NCBI RefSeq assembly: GCF_014646155.1
Contig: NZ_BMMX01000007.1
Location: forward strand, 62,001-126,000
Direction of reading: 5' to 3'
DNA: 64,000 bases
Source of the DNA: Mangrovihabitans endophyticus
GTDB taxonomy: Bacteria > Actinomycetota > Actinomycetes > Mycobacteriales > Micromonosporaceae
A program made the position numbers and the translations under genes. Below are positions 26,523 to 34,411 of the stretch, one piece after another. Numbering within the stretch: the first letter of the stretch is position 1; each line of letters starts with the position of its first letter. Below the pieces are notes generated by a model. It did not search any database and was not told the origin of the DNA. It was given only the letters and a program-made list of their open reading frames with translations.

Positions 26523-27473
26523 CTACCAGCCGACCGCGATCAACATGTACTTCGGGTTGTTGAAGGCGATGTAGCTGGACTGGTCGGCCGCGTCGTCGTA
26601 CGGGAACCCGTATGCCTTGTGGCCGATGGCGTGGTTGTGCCAGAACCGGGCGTAGTAGTTCGCCGGGGCCTTCTTGTAGTAGAGGCTGGTGTCCCCCCAC
26701 TTCGACTGGTTCAACTGGGCGACGTGCCGGTTGAGCGCGCCGCACAGCGCGGCGTTGTTCGCCACCGCGCCGGCGCAGGCGAAGATGTCGCTGGTGGACA
26801 CGTTGCCGTGCCCGACCGAGGCGGCGTACTTCTTGAAGTAGTTCTGGTACCGCCCGCCCGGCTGGAAGGCGGCGTCCTTCGACGGTGCCGGGATCCGGTA
26901 CGGCGCCTGGACCTTGGCGAGGTGCTTGAACTGGGCCGGGACGTTGTTGACGAACTCCTGGAACGTCGCGTTCCGGGTCTGGTTGAACACCGCTTGGGTC
27001 TCTCCGACGGTCGCCTCGGCACCGCCCTTGGTGTGCACCCGCAGCGCGAGCTTCAGGCCGAAACCGTCAACCCGGGTGGTGTTGACCCCGATCCACGACG
27101 ACGTGGTGTTCATTTCGATGAAGTCGGAGTACTGACTGTTCGGCGAGCCGAGATGAAAGTACATCCGGGCGGCGGTGACCACCGGGACGTCGACGTACCG
27201 CTTCTCGGCGATCGAGTGCGTCTGGCCGTTGAACGTCCAGAAGACCTTGCTGTCCGGGTACTTGCCGTTCGTGCGGTTGAGCACCTTGAACGTCATGACG
27301 TGGCTGGACACCGGGATGCCACTGGTGTTGCCCCAGAATCCGGCCGCCGAGGCGGCGGTCGGGACGGCCAGAGAGAGGCCGGCGGCGACGGTGGCCGCCG
27401 CCATGACCCGTACGAGGCGCGTCGCTCGGGCGGCGAAACGCCGCTGGGCGCGGGAGATGAGATGGGTCGGCAT
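26523..27473 (-). CDS. Secreted GH64 beta-1,3-glucanase
   Basis: 316 residues. A long signal peptide (1-43, ending PTAASA) precedes a GH64 thaumatin-like domain: KVLNRTNGKYPDSKVFWTFNG, AARMYFHLGSP, DFIEMNTTSSWIGVNTTRVD (a site carrying acidic catalytic residues) and, later, FACAGAVANNAALCGALNRHV. It should release laminari-oligosaccharides from beta-1,3-glucan of fungal walls. ATG 27473 follows GGGAGG. The gene follows the GH16 gene after 20 bp, so the two are in an operon. Confidence 0.9.
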   Translation of the reverse strand: MPTHLISRAQRRFAARATRLVRVMAAATVAAGLSLAVPTAASAAGFWGNTSGIPVSSHVMTFKVLNRTNGKYPDSKVFWTFNGQTHSIAEKRYVDVPVVTAARMYFHLGSPNSQYSDFIEMNTTSSWIGVNTTRVDGFGLKLALRVHTKGGAEATVGETQAVFNQTRNATFQEFVNNVPAQFKHLAKVQAPYRIPAPSKDAAFQPGGRYQNYFKKYAASVGHGNVSTSDIFACAGAVANNAALCGALNRHVAQLNQSKWGDTSLYYKKAPANYYARFWHNHAIGHKAYGFPYDDAADQSSYIAFNNPKYMLIAVGW

Positions 27474-27493
27474 GGTGGTTCGTTCCCTCCCGG

Positions 27494-28432
27494 TCAGGGC
27501 TTCTTCTTGTACACGGCCACGTAGTCGACCTTCATGGCTCGGCCGCCGACGGTGGCCGCGTTCGGCCCGCCCCCGAACGCGTCCGGGAAACTGCCGCCGA
27601 TGGCCAGGTCGAAGATGATGAAGAACGGGTGATGCACGGCCTTGTTCCAGGTCGCCGCGGGCACCTGGTTGGCGGTCACGGTGAAGTAGTTGGCGCCGTC
27701 GCGGTACCAGCGGATGCGCTCCGGCTTGACCGAGCGGTCGATGCGTACGGCGTACGTGTGATATCCGGTCTGACAGCCGTTGCAGGCCCGCTCGCCGCTG
27801 CCGATCCCGGTGGACTCGTTGCACGGGCCGCCCGGGTTGACTCCACAGTGGAAGGTGCCGAATACCGAGCTGCGACCGTTGATGTCCTCCATGATGTCGA
27901 TCTCGCCGGAGCCGGGCCAGGCGGTTCCGGTACGCAGCGTCGAGCCGAGCATCCAGAACGCCGGCCAGTATCCGGCGCCGTTGGCCCGGGTCACGTCCGG
28001 CTGCTTGATCTTGGCTTTGACCAGGAGCACGCCACCCGCGCCCACGCCGAAGACGGCCTTGGTCTCGATCCGCCCGGAGGTCCAGCCGGAGCGCGGCGCG
28101 CTACCCGCGTGCTTCGCCTTGATCACCAGGTGTCCGCTGCCGTCCCGGAAGACGTTCTGCGTGCTGCTGGTCATCGTCTCGATCTCACCGGTGCCGAAGT
28201 TGCTGCCCGGCCCGGTGTCGTACTTCCAGATGCCGGTGTTCAGCCCGGTGTTGGCCGCGCCCGCGAAATCCGTGCTCCACGCCAGCTTGAATCCCGCCGG
28301 GGCGGATGGCACCGCCGCAGGCGCCGCGGCGGCGGGCGCCGCGACCGCCGACGCGAGCAACCCGGCGACGGTCGCCGCGGCCGCGGCGCCGCGCAGCCGC
28401 CGCCACCGCACGGCCGGGAATGGTTTCGTCAT
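27494..28432 (-). CDS. Secreted GH16 endo-beta-glucanase
   Basis: 312 residues. Signal peptide at 1-37. The GH16 core has FGTGEIETM, GYWPAFWML and the catalytic motif GEIDIMED with nucleophile E177 and acid/base E182, ending with VDYVAVYKK, the usual final strand. The M-insertion between D and E (EIDIME) is the laminarinase type. It probably cuts beta-1,3- or mixed-linked glucan and complements the GH64 enzyme downstream. ATG 28432 keeps the signal peptide. First gene of the glucanase pair, preceded by a terminator. Confidence 0.93.
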   Translation of the reverse strand: MTKPFPAVRWRRLRGAAAAATVAGLLASAVAAPAAAAPAAVPSAPAGFKLAWSTDFAGAANTGLNTGIWKYDTGPGSNFGTGEIETMTSSTQNVFRDGSGHLVIKAKHAGSAPRSGWTSGRIETKAVFGVGAGGVLLVKAKIKQPDVTRANGAGYWPAFWMLGSTLRTGTAWPGSGEIDIMEDINGRSSVFGTFHCGVNPGGPCNESTGIGSGERACNGCQTGYHTYAVRIDRSVKPERIRWYRDGANYFTVTANQVPAATWNKAVHHPFFIIFDLAIGGSFPDAFGGGPNAATVGGRAMKVDYVAVYKKKP

Positions 28433-28447
28433 GATGGTGTCCTCTCC

Positions 28448-28482
28448 CCGGTGCCCCGACGGCCGAGCCGCCGGGGCACCGG
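28448..28482 (-). terminator. Terminator between metalloprotease and glucanase genes
   Basis: CCGGTGCCCCG and CGGGGCACCGG form an 11-bp stem, extended inward by CGGC/GCCG after one mismatch. It lies 12 bp past the metalloprotease stop, on the same strand, and should limit read-through into the GH16 gene. Confidence 0.65.
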
Positions 28483-28494
28483 CTCCGCTTCGTC

Positions 28495-29481
28495 TCAGCG
28501 ACGTCCGTACATGGTGATCAGGGCTTGGTGCTCCCCCGCGTCCAGAGTCCGCTTGGACTTGTTGCACGGACCGATCGCCGGGGTCATGGTCGCCGTCGGG
28601 TGTGCCGTGCCGTCGACGTGCCCGAGGCCGAAGGTGTGTCCGCGCTCGTGCGTGGCGACGGACTGGTAGTCGTAGCGCCCGGCCGGGCAGGATCCCTTGC
28701 CGTTCCAGTAGTCGTACCGGAAGTTCACCTTCATGTCCGACGCGACGATGGTCCCCGAGGACGACCAGTTGCAGGTGACACCCAGCGGGCCGCTGCCACC
28801 CATGTCGCCCCAGCCGGCCACGTTCTTGCCGTCGCTCGCCGAGCAGCCGCCGCCGTTTGTCACATTCGGCGCCGCGGAGGTGGTCCCGGCGTACGCCTGG
28901 AAGACCTTCGGCTTGGCCGACAGCCCGCAGTCGTTGAATCCGATCGCGACGTTCTTGGTGGCATTCTTGGTCGCGTTGAGCGCTTCGGCGGCGGTCAGCT
29001 TGCTCTTGGCCTGGTTCGCCGGGTGGTAGAACCAGCGGTACGTGCTGCCGACCGGCCATTTGATGCCCATGAGGTTGGAGGCGTGGTCGTTGCACGCCGT
29101 CGGGGCCGCCGCAGCGGCATCCGCGGCCGCAGCCGGTTCGGTGGTCGCAGTGACGGAGCCGTCGGCCGCCGTGGTGACCGTCAACTCCTCCTCACCGTCG
29201 ACGAAGAGCACGTGCGCGGTCACACTCGTCCCGCGCGGAGGCACCACCGCCGAGGTCCGGCCCGCCCGGATGGTGCGGCCGACCAGATCGCACGCCCGAT
29301 CCCGGTTCCATTGCGCCAAGCCGTCCACCGACATCTCCCCGCCCGCGCACGGCTCCGCCGGGGCCGCCGACGCGGGCGCCGCCGCCCAGAACGCCCCGGC
29401 CAGGAGAACCCCGGTTGCGGTAAGCGCGGTCGCCGCCCCTCGTCGCCTGCGGCCACCGAACGCCGGTGAAGTCGTCGTCAT
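28495..29481 (-). CDS. Secreted matrixin-like zinc metalloprotease
   Basis: 328 residues. Signal peptide at about 1-40, then a region with paired Cys (C45, C64) and an Ala-rich linker (116-127). The catalytic domain has HERGHTFGLGH (H278, E279, H282, H288), the metzincin zinc site, and a Met-turn near M299 (ATATM). The family is extracellular proteases of the M10/M12-like group. ATG 29481 follows AAGGAT. It precedes the glucanase genes on the same strand but is separated from them by a terminator. It may help break down proteins of fungal or insect walls. Confidence 0.9.
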   Translation of the reverse strand: MTTTSPAFGGRRRRGAATALTATGVLLAGAFWAAAPASAAPAEPCAGGEMSVDGLAQWNRDRACDLVGRTIRAGRTSAVVPPRGTSVTAHVLFVDGEEELTVTTAADGSVTATTEPAAAADAAAAAPTACNDHASNLMGIKWPVGSTYRWFYHPANQAKSKLTAAEALNATKNATKNVAIGFNDCGLSAKPKVFQAYAGTTSAAPNVTNGGGCSASDGKNVAGWGDMGGSGPLGVTCNWSSSGTIVASDMKVNFRYDYWNGKGSCPAGRYDYQSVATHERGHTFGLGHVDGTAHPTATMTPAIGPCNKSKRTLDAGEHQALITMYGRR

Positions 29482-30172
29482 CCTCGATCCTTTCGCGTCG
29501 TCCGCCTGGGTAATCCCGGTGCGATATTCAGCGCACTCCACGGAGACGTCAAGGTTTGTCGATGAGGGTTTCCCGTTTGCACTTCCCACCGCCGGAAAGC
29601 GCCCCTGTCGAAGGGGTTGCCGAACAAATCAGCAACCCCTAGGGTGCGCCACCATCATTGATGTGCATTGATTACCGAGAGTATTTCCGCTGCATTACGC
29701 AACCCTCACAGCGACGCACCAGCCCAGCTCCGGAGCAGGCGAGACCCGTGACGGCCGGGCAGCCTCGGCCACACGTTCGGGGCGAGTAAACGTATTGTTC
29801 GAGGAATGTAAGGTTTATTTATTGTGGCATTTTGAGCTTTCGGGCAACGCACGGCCTCGCGATGCGGTCAACGCACGGCCTCGCGATGCACCAGGCGGGA
29901 GTTCCGCGGGCGACACACCATAGGACGTAGACTTTGCTCGATCCGATCCGACGCGAGCAGCAGCCCCGGGCGAGCGTTCGGGCCCGCCACAACGTTCCGG
30001 CACGCGAGAGCGCCCGTGACGGGGCCTGGCCGTCGCTGGCGGCTCTCTTCACTCGTTCGGCCGACGGTCAAGGACGTCACGAGCCGCCGACGGCCGCGGG
30101 TCTGCCACCACGGGGCCGTGGAGCCGTCACCCCGATCCGCAGCAGTCAACTCGGCACCCGTCGGTCACAAAG
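29482..30172. other. 691-bp gene-free region between metalloprotease and tRNA-Val
   Basis: No ORF with coding character on either strand. It should hold the metalloprotease promoter near its left end (the sequence from 29570 to 29720 is AT-richer, for example ATTGATGTGCATTGATTACCGAG). It contains the 21-bp direct repeat at 29845-29889. The AT-rich GTAAACGTATTG...GGTTTATTTATTG around 29785-29825 is unusual for this chromosome. The right part is GC-rich and featureless up to the tRNA. Confidence 0.6.
29845..29889. repeat. Two exact 21-bp direct repeats
   Basis: CAACGCACGGCCTCGCGATGC occurs at 29845-29865 and again at 29869-29889, 3 bp apart. The unit is GC-rich with a TCGCGA core; no gene overlaps it. 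Confidence 0.85.
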
Positions 30173-30244
30173 TGGGCGCGGCAGGTTTCGAACCTGCGAC
30201 CCCTCGCTTGTAAGGCGAGTGCTCTCCCACTGAGCTACGCGCCC
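30173..30244 (-). tRNA. tRNA-Val (anticodon UAC)
   Basis: 72 nt without encoded CCA. Acceptor GGGCGCG/CGCGCCC, D-arm GCTCAGTGGGAGAGC, anticodon arm CTCGC-CTTACAA-GCGAG with anticodon TAC, T-arm GCAGG-TTCGAAA-CCTGC, discriminator A. Reads GUA and, with wobble, other Val codons. No other tRNA is adjacent. Confidence 0.96.
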
Positions 30245-30366
30245 GGCTCGGCGTACGGCCGGAACGCCATCGTACCGTGCCCCACCGCGACCGCCGCAGC
30301 GGTGATGCGGGGCTCCCCTCTCGGCCGGCCGTAGGCAAGGGCTGCCTCGGGAGAACGGCCGTAGCC

Positions 30367-30399
30367 GGCGGCTGTCATGACGTTCGTATGACAGCCGCC
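30367..30399 (-). terminator. Terminator after ahpE
   Basis: GGCGGCTGTCAT and ATGACAGCCGCC form a perfect 12-bp stem with a 9-nt loop, 29 bp past the ahpE stop codon. Confidence 0.75.
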
Positions 30400-30428
30400 A
30401 GTCGGCGTAAGCAGAGAATCAGCCGGTG

Positions 30429-30893
30429 TCAGGTGTCCAGGGCCGCCAGCGCGTCGCGCCACCCCTGCTGGTTGCGGGACTCCCCGGGTCCGAGCATCTC
30501 GGCGAAGCGCACTACGCCCGTGGCGTCGATGACGAAGGTGCCCCGGTTGGCGAATCCTGCCACCTCGTTGAAAACCCCGTACGCCTGAGCCACCGCGCCG
30601 TGCGGCCAGAAGTCGGCCAGCAACGGGAACGTGAAGCCTTCCCGCATGGCCCACACCTTGTGACTGTACGCGGTGTCCACGCTGACGGTGAGCACCTGCA
30701 CGCGCTCGTTCTCGTACGCATCGAGGTTGTCTCGCACCTCGGTGAGTTCGCCCTGGCAGGTGCCGGTGAAAGCCATCGGGTAGAAGACCAGCAGGACCGC
30801 TTTGCGTCCCTTGAAGTCGGACAGGCTGACTTCCTGATTGTCCTGGTCCTTCAGGGTGAAGTCGGGCGCTTGGGCGCCCACCTCGATCGGCAT
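30429..30893 (-). CDS. ahpE: One-cysteine peroxiredoxin, AhpE type
   Basis: 154 residues. Thioredoxin fold with the peroxidatic C46 in AFTGTCQGEL; no second Cys exists anywhere in the chain, so it is a 1-Cys peroxiredoxin like M. tuberculosis AhpE, which reduces peroxides and peroxynitrite and is recycled by mycothiol/mycoredoxin. LADFWPHGAVAQAYGVF and NRGTFVIDATGVVRF are family-typical. ATG 30893 starts 8 bp after the DUF3052 gene stop, so the two are co-transcribed. The pair ahpE-DUF3052 close to aceE matches the M. tuberculosis Rv2238c-Rv2241 neighbourhood. Confidence 0.93.
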   Translation of the reverse strand: MPIEVGAQAPDFTLKDQDNQEVSLSDFKGRKAVLLVFYPMAFTGTCQGELTEVRDNLDAYENERVQVLTVSVDTAYSHKVWAMREGFTFPLLADFWPHGAVAQAYGVFNEVAGFANRGTFVIDATGVVRFAEMLGPGESRNQQGWRDALAALDT

Positions 30894-30901
30894 CGTGTCG
30901 G

Positions 30902-31333
30902 CTACTTCCGCTTCGCGTTGCGCGGTGACACCAGCCGGGCGCCGGTCCAGTCCTTGCCCGCGTTCAGGGTGGAGGTCTGCTGCAGCCCGGCCGCCGGAGC
31001 GGACTCGCTGACGTCGCTCGGCTCCACGTGCCCAGTGCGGCCTGCCTTGGGCGTGAGCAGCCAGACCACGCCGCCGTCGGCGAGCGGGTTCAGCGCGTCG
31101 GTCAGCAGTTCGAACAGGTCGCCGTCGCCGTCGCGATACCACAACAGCACCGCGTCGACCACTTCGTCGGTGTCCTCGTCGACCAAATCGCCGACGCGTT
31201 CGGTCAGGGCGTCACGGAGGTCTTGGTCGACGTCGTCGTCGTAGCCCATCTCCATGACCACCATGTCCGGTTCCAAGCCGAACCGGTCCGCCGGACTGCG
31301 TACGCCGTCGGCCTGACCAGCGGTCGCGCTCAC
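30902..31333 (-). CDS. DUF3052 family protein
   Basis: 143 residues, cytoplasmic, acidic. PADRFGLEPDMVVMEMGYDDDVDQ-type start, a central DEVVDAVLLWYRDGDGDLFELLTDAL and GGVVWLLTPKAGRTGHVEPSDVSESAPAAG near the C-terminus are the DUF3052 hallmarks. The function is unknown; the gene is consistently next to ahpE in actinobacteria, which suggests a redox or stress role. GTG 31333 is set by AAGGAGG 8 nt upstream. Confidence 0.92.
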   Translation of the reverse strand: MSATAGQADGVRSPADRFGLEPDMVVMEMGYDDDVDQDLRDALTERVGDLVDEDTDEVVDAVLLWYRDGDGDLFELLTDALNPLADGGVVWLLTPKAGRTGHVEPSDVSESAPAAGLQQTSTLNAGKDWTGARLVSPRNAKRK

Positions 31334-31439
31334 TGTCTGATTCCTCCTTGCCGGGTACTCAATTGCGGTGTAACAACCTTGGGGGTAGTCCACACACTCA
31401 CGGGCCTGCGCGCAAGTGGCGCACCGGGTGTGTGGCAAT

Positions 31440-33740
31440 TTACCGTGCCAGCAGGGCGTGAGCACCCTGTGTGATGGCATCCTCCCCGATCAGCACGTGT
31501 TGCGCTGCCGGACCGAGCGGAATCAGCGAGTCGGCTGACGCGATGCGCCGTGCCGCACCCACGAAACCCCCGTCGACCAGGGCCGCAAGGATGCCTTCGC
31601 CGACGCCGCCGGAGCGTCGGCCCTCGTCGACGATCAGCACTCTGCCGGTTGCCGCGGACTCGCGGACCAGGTCCGCGGTGGGCAATGGTGACAGCCATCG
31701 CAGGTCCACCACTCGGGATCCGTAGCCCTGCTCGGCGAGTTGCGCGGCGACTCGCAACGACATGCGCAGCCCATTGCCGTACGTGAGAACGGTGAGGTCC
31801 TGCGCGGAACCCACCGGATAGGTGCGCGCCCGCCCGATCGGCACGTGCCCGGCGGGCCAGTCGGCGGGCGGCGCGTACGGCGCGAGCCACTCGTTGTCGC
31901 CCTGCTCGTACAGGTCTCGGGTGTGGTACAGCGCGATCGGCTCCAGAAACACGCAGAGGCTGCCGTCGGTGGCGGCGGCGGCCAGGCACGAGCGCAGCAT
32001 GGGCGCGGCGTCGGCGGGGCGCGCCGGCACGGCGAGGACCAGGCCGGGCACGTCGCGCAGCACGGCGACCGAGTTGTCGTTGTGGAAATGGCCACCGAAG
32101 TTCTGCTGGTAGGCGAGCCCGGCCACCCGTACGACCATGGGGTTGCGAAAGGCGCCGGAGGAGAAGAAGGACAGCGTGGCGGCCTCGCCACGCAGTTGGT
32201 CCTCGGCGTTGTGCAGGTAGGCCAGGTATTGAATCTCCGGAATGGGCAGAATGCCGGAGGGGATGTCCTTCGACTCGCTCCGAGACCGGGTCAGCCCGGC
32301 CCCGAGCCCCAGGCCGAGCAGCGAGGTCTCGTCGAGCAGCGTGTCGAACACGCGTTCCGGACCGAACCGGTCGAGCAGGTTCTTGGTCACGCCGTAGACA
32401 CCGCCCTTGCGCGCCACGTCCTCGCCGAACAACAGGGTGCCCGGCATCGCGGCCAGCGCATCGGTCAGGGCGGCGTTGAGCGTCTGCGCGAGGGTCAGTG
32501 GACCGCCCTGCTCGGGCAGCTTGCCGCCGAAGGCCGCGGTGCGGGCGGCGGCGCTGGCCCCGGTGGCCCGAGCGGCCGTGTCGGCGACGGTACGCGCGGC
32601 GCGCACCGGGCGGCGCGGGGCCAGCGGTCCGGCGACCTCGGTAGCGGTGGCCAGCTTCGGCTCGCCGAGCACCTCCTCGGCGATCTTGCGGACCTGCCAA
32701 CCGATCTCGTCATAGCGGTCTATCACCTCGTCCGGCTTGACCAGCCCGGCCTCCACGATCAGGCGGGCGGTGCCGACCAGCGGGTCACGGGCCCGGTCGC
32801 GGGCGATGTCGTCGGACGATCGGTACGCCACCTCGGCGTCCGCGCCGGCGTGTCCCATCAGCCGCACCATGGACAGGTGCAGCACGGCGGGCCTGCGCTG
32901 ATCACGCACGTACGCCGCGGCGTCCCGGGCGGCGTCGAAGGTCTCCGCCAGGTCACACCCGTCCGCGGCGGTGTAACGCAGCCCCGGCCGGGTGCGCAGC
33001 GTCTCGGCCACCCAGCCGGCCGGGGACGGCACGCTGATGCCCAGGCCGTTGTCCTCGCAGACGAACAGCAGCGGCAGCCGCTCGCCGCGGTGGTCGTGCC
33101 AACCGGCGGTGTTCATCGCGGCGAGCGCGGTGGCGTGGTTGACCGACGCGTCGCCGACCGACGCGACCACGATGGCGTCGGCGGGCCAGGGGCTGCCGAC
33201 GCCGCGCAGTGCGGGGGCCCGGGTGATGCCGAAGGCGACGCCGACCGCGCGCGGCAGATGTGAGGCGACGGTGGAGGTGGTGGGCACGATGGACAGGTCG
33301 GCGCGGCCGAACACCTTGTGCCGGCCGCCGGCGATCGGCTCGTGCGCGGAGGCGACCACCCCGCGCAGCACATCGCGGGCGGCGTCCTCGATGGAGGAGG
33401 CGGCCGCCGCGCGGGCGCAGAAGAATCCGGCGGAGCGGTAGTGCAGCAGGGCCGGATCGTCGGAGCGCACCGCCGCCGCGACCGCGGCGTTGCCCTCGTG
33501 ACCGGACGATCCGATGGTGTAGAAGCCTTCGTTGAAGCTGCGCAGCCAGCGGGCGGCGAGGTCGAGATGGCGGCTGGTGAGCTGGGCGTCGAAGAGTTGC
33601 AGGGCGGTCTCCGCGGTGAGCGCGGTGCCGTCGCGGACCGGTTCGCCGGGCGCCCGGCCGGACGCCGGCGGCTGCATGGCCGACACCGCGTCGCGGAAGC
33701 GCTCGTCGAGATTTTGCGGGGTGGTCACATCCACCAGCAT
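31440..33740 (-). CDS. Fused E1 alpha-beta of a 2-oxoacid dehydrogenase (branched-chain type)
   Basis: 766 residues joining what are usually two subunits. Residues about 20-390 are the E1-alpha part, with FYTIGSSGHEGNAAVAAAV, ASVGDASVNHATALAAMNTA (ThDP-binding GD-x25-N region) and EDNGLGISVPS. After an Ala-rich linker (about 395-420), the E1-beta part has LFGEDVARKGGVYGVTKNLL, LPIPEIQYLAYLHNAEDQLRGE and, near the end, RVLIVDEGRRSGGVGEGI. It should decarboxylate a branched or aromatic 2-oxoacid and pass the acyl group to a lipoyl E2 that is not in this window. ATG 33740; GTG codons two and four positions later are alternatives. Divergent from yjbQ. Confidence 0.88.
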   Translation of the reverse strand: MLVDVTTPQNLDERFRDAVSAMQPPASGRAPGEPVRDGTALTAETALQLFDAQLTSRHLDLAARWLRSFNEGFYTIGSSGHEGNAAVAAAVRSDDPALLHYRSAGFFCARAAAASSIEDAARDVLRGVVASAHEPIAGGRHKVFGRADLSIVPTTSTVASHLPRAVGVAFGITRAPALRGVGSPWPADAIVVASVGDASVNHATALAAMNTAGWHDHRGERLPLLFVCEDNGLGISVPSPAGWVAETLRTRPGLRYTAADGCDLAETFDAARDAAAYVRDQRRPAVLHLSMVRLMGHAGADAEVAYRSSDDIARDRARDPLVGTARLIVEAGLVKPDEVIDRYDEIGWQVRKIAEEVLGEPKLATATEVAGPLAPRRPVRAARTVADTAARATGASAAARTAAFGGKLPEQGGPLTLAQTLNAALTDALAAMPGTLLFGEDVARKGGVYGVTKNLLDRFGPERVFDTLLDETSLLGLGLGAGLTRSRSESKDIPSGILPIPEIQYLAYLHNAEDQLRGEAATLSFFSSGAFRNPMVVRVAGLAYQQNFGGHFHNDNSVAVLRDVPGLVLAVPARPADAAPMLRSCLAAAATDGSLCVFLEPIALYHTRDLYEQGDNEWLAPYAPPADWPAGHVPIGRARTYPVGSAQDLTVLTYGNGLRMSLRVAAQLAEQGYGSRVVDLRWLSPLPTADLVRESAATGRVLIVDEGRRSGGVGEGILAALVDGGFVGAARRIASADSLIPLGPAAQHVLIGEDAITQGAHALLAR

Positions 33741-33844
33741 TGCCGACCCGAACGGTACGCGCCAACGCGGCGGACACCGACCGGACACTTCCCGCAGCCG
33801 GGGCGGGGTGGGTGGGGTGCCGGACGGTGCGGCAGACTCGACGG

Positions 33845-34249
33845 ATGCGCACCGAAACGATCACCGTCCGGACCGGAGGCAGTCCGGCAGTGCGGGACAT
33901 CACCCGGGAGGCCGAGCAGTTCGTCAGCGGCGCCGGCGACGGCCTGCTGCACGTGTTCGTGCCGCATGCGACGGCCGGGCTCGCCCTCATCGAGACCGGT
34001 GCCGGCTCCGACGACGATCTGCTGAGCGCGATCGACGACCTGCTGCCCGCGCAGGACAAGTGGCGGCACCGGCACGGCTCGCCCGGACACGGCCGGGATC
34101 ACGTGCTGCCGGCCTGGATTCCGCCGTACGCGTCACTGCCGGTGATCGACGGCCGCATAGCGCTCGGCACATGGCAGTCGATCTGCCTGGTCGACCCGAA
34201 CGGTGACAACCCGACCCGGCAGGTGCGGTTCTCGTTCCTCGCCGGCTGA
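33845..34249 (+). CDS. YjbQ/UPF0047 family protein
   Basis: 134 residues of the UPF0047 family: FVPHATAGLALIETG with conserved His, then DKWRHRHGSPGHGRDHVLPAWIPP and GTWQSICLVDPNGDN, containing the His and Glu residues that bind metal. E. coli YjbQ has weak thiamin-phosphate-synthase activity; the physiological role is unsettled. The alternation with an adjacent ThDP-dependent E1 enzyme is suggestive but not proof. ATG 33845 is used, with a CAGACT element just upstream. Confidence 0.88.
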   Translation: MRTETITVRTGGSPAVRDITREAEQFVSGAGDGLLHVFVPHATAGLALIETGAGSDDDLLSAIDDLLPAQDKWRHRHGSPGHGRDHVLPAWIPPYASLPVIDGRIALGTWQSICLVDPNGDNPTRQVRFSFLAG

Positions 34250-34411
34250 TCGTCCGGCCCCCGCAAGGTTACCGACGGGTACCTGTGTCGCGCGTCGCCC
34301 ACCCACCAGGTAGGCGTGACGACGGACACCGAAAGGGGGCAGGATGTAAGCAATTCCGTGCGGCCCACACGACGAGTCGTACGGTTCGACACCCGACCAA
34401 GAGGAATGCCT

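Noticed and set aside
29934-30233. Plus-strand frame ending in a sequence like SGRGRFRTCDPSLVRR
   Set aside because: The end is the complement of the tRNA-Val gene, a well-known false ORF signature.
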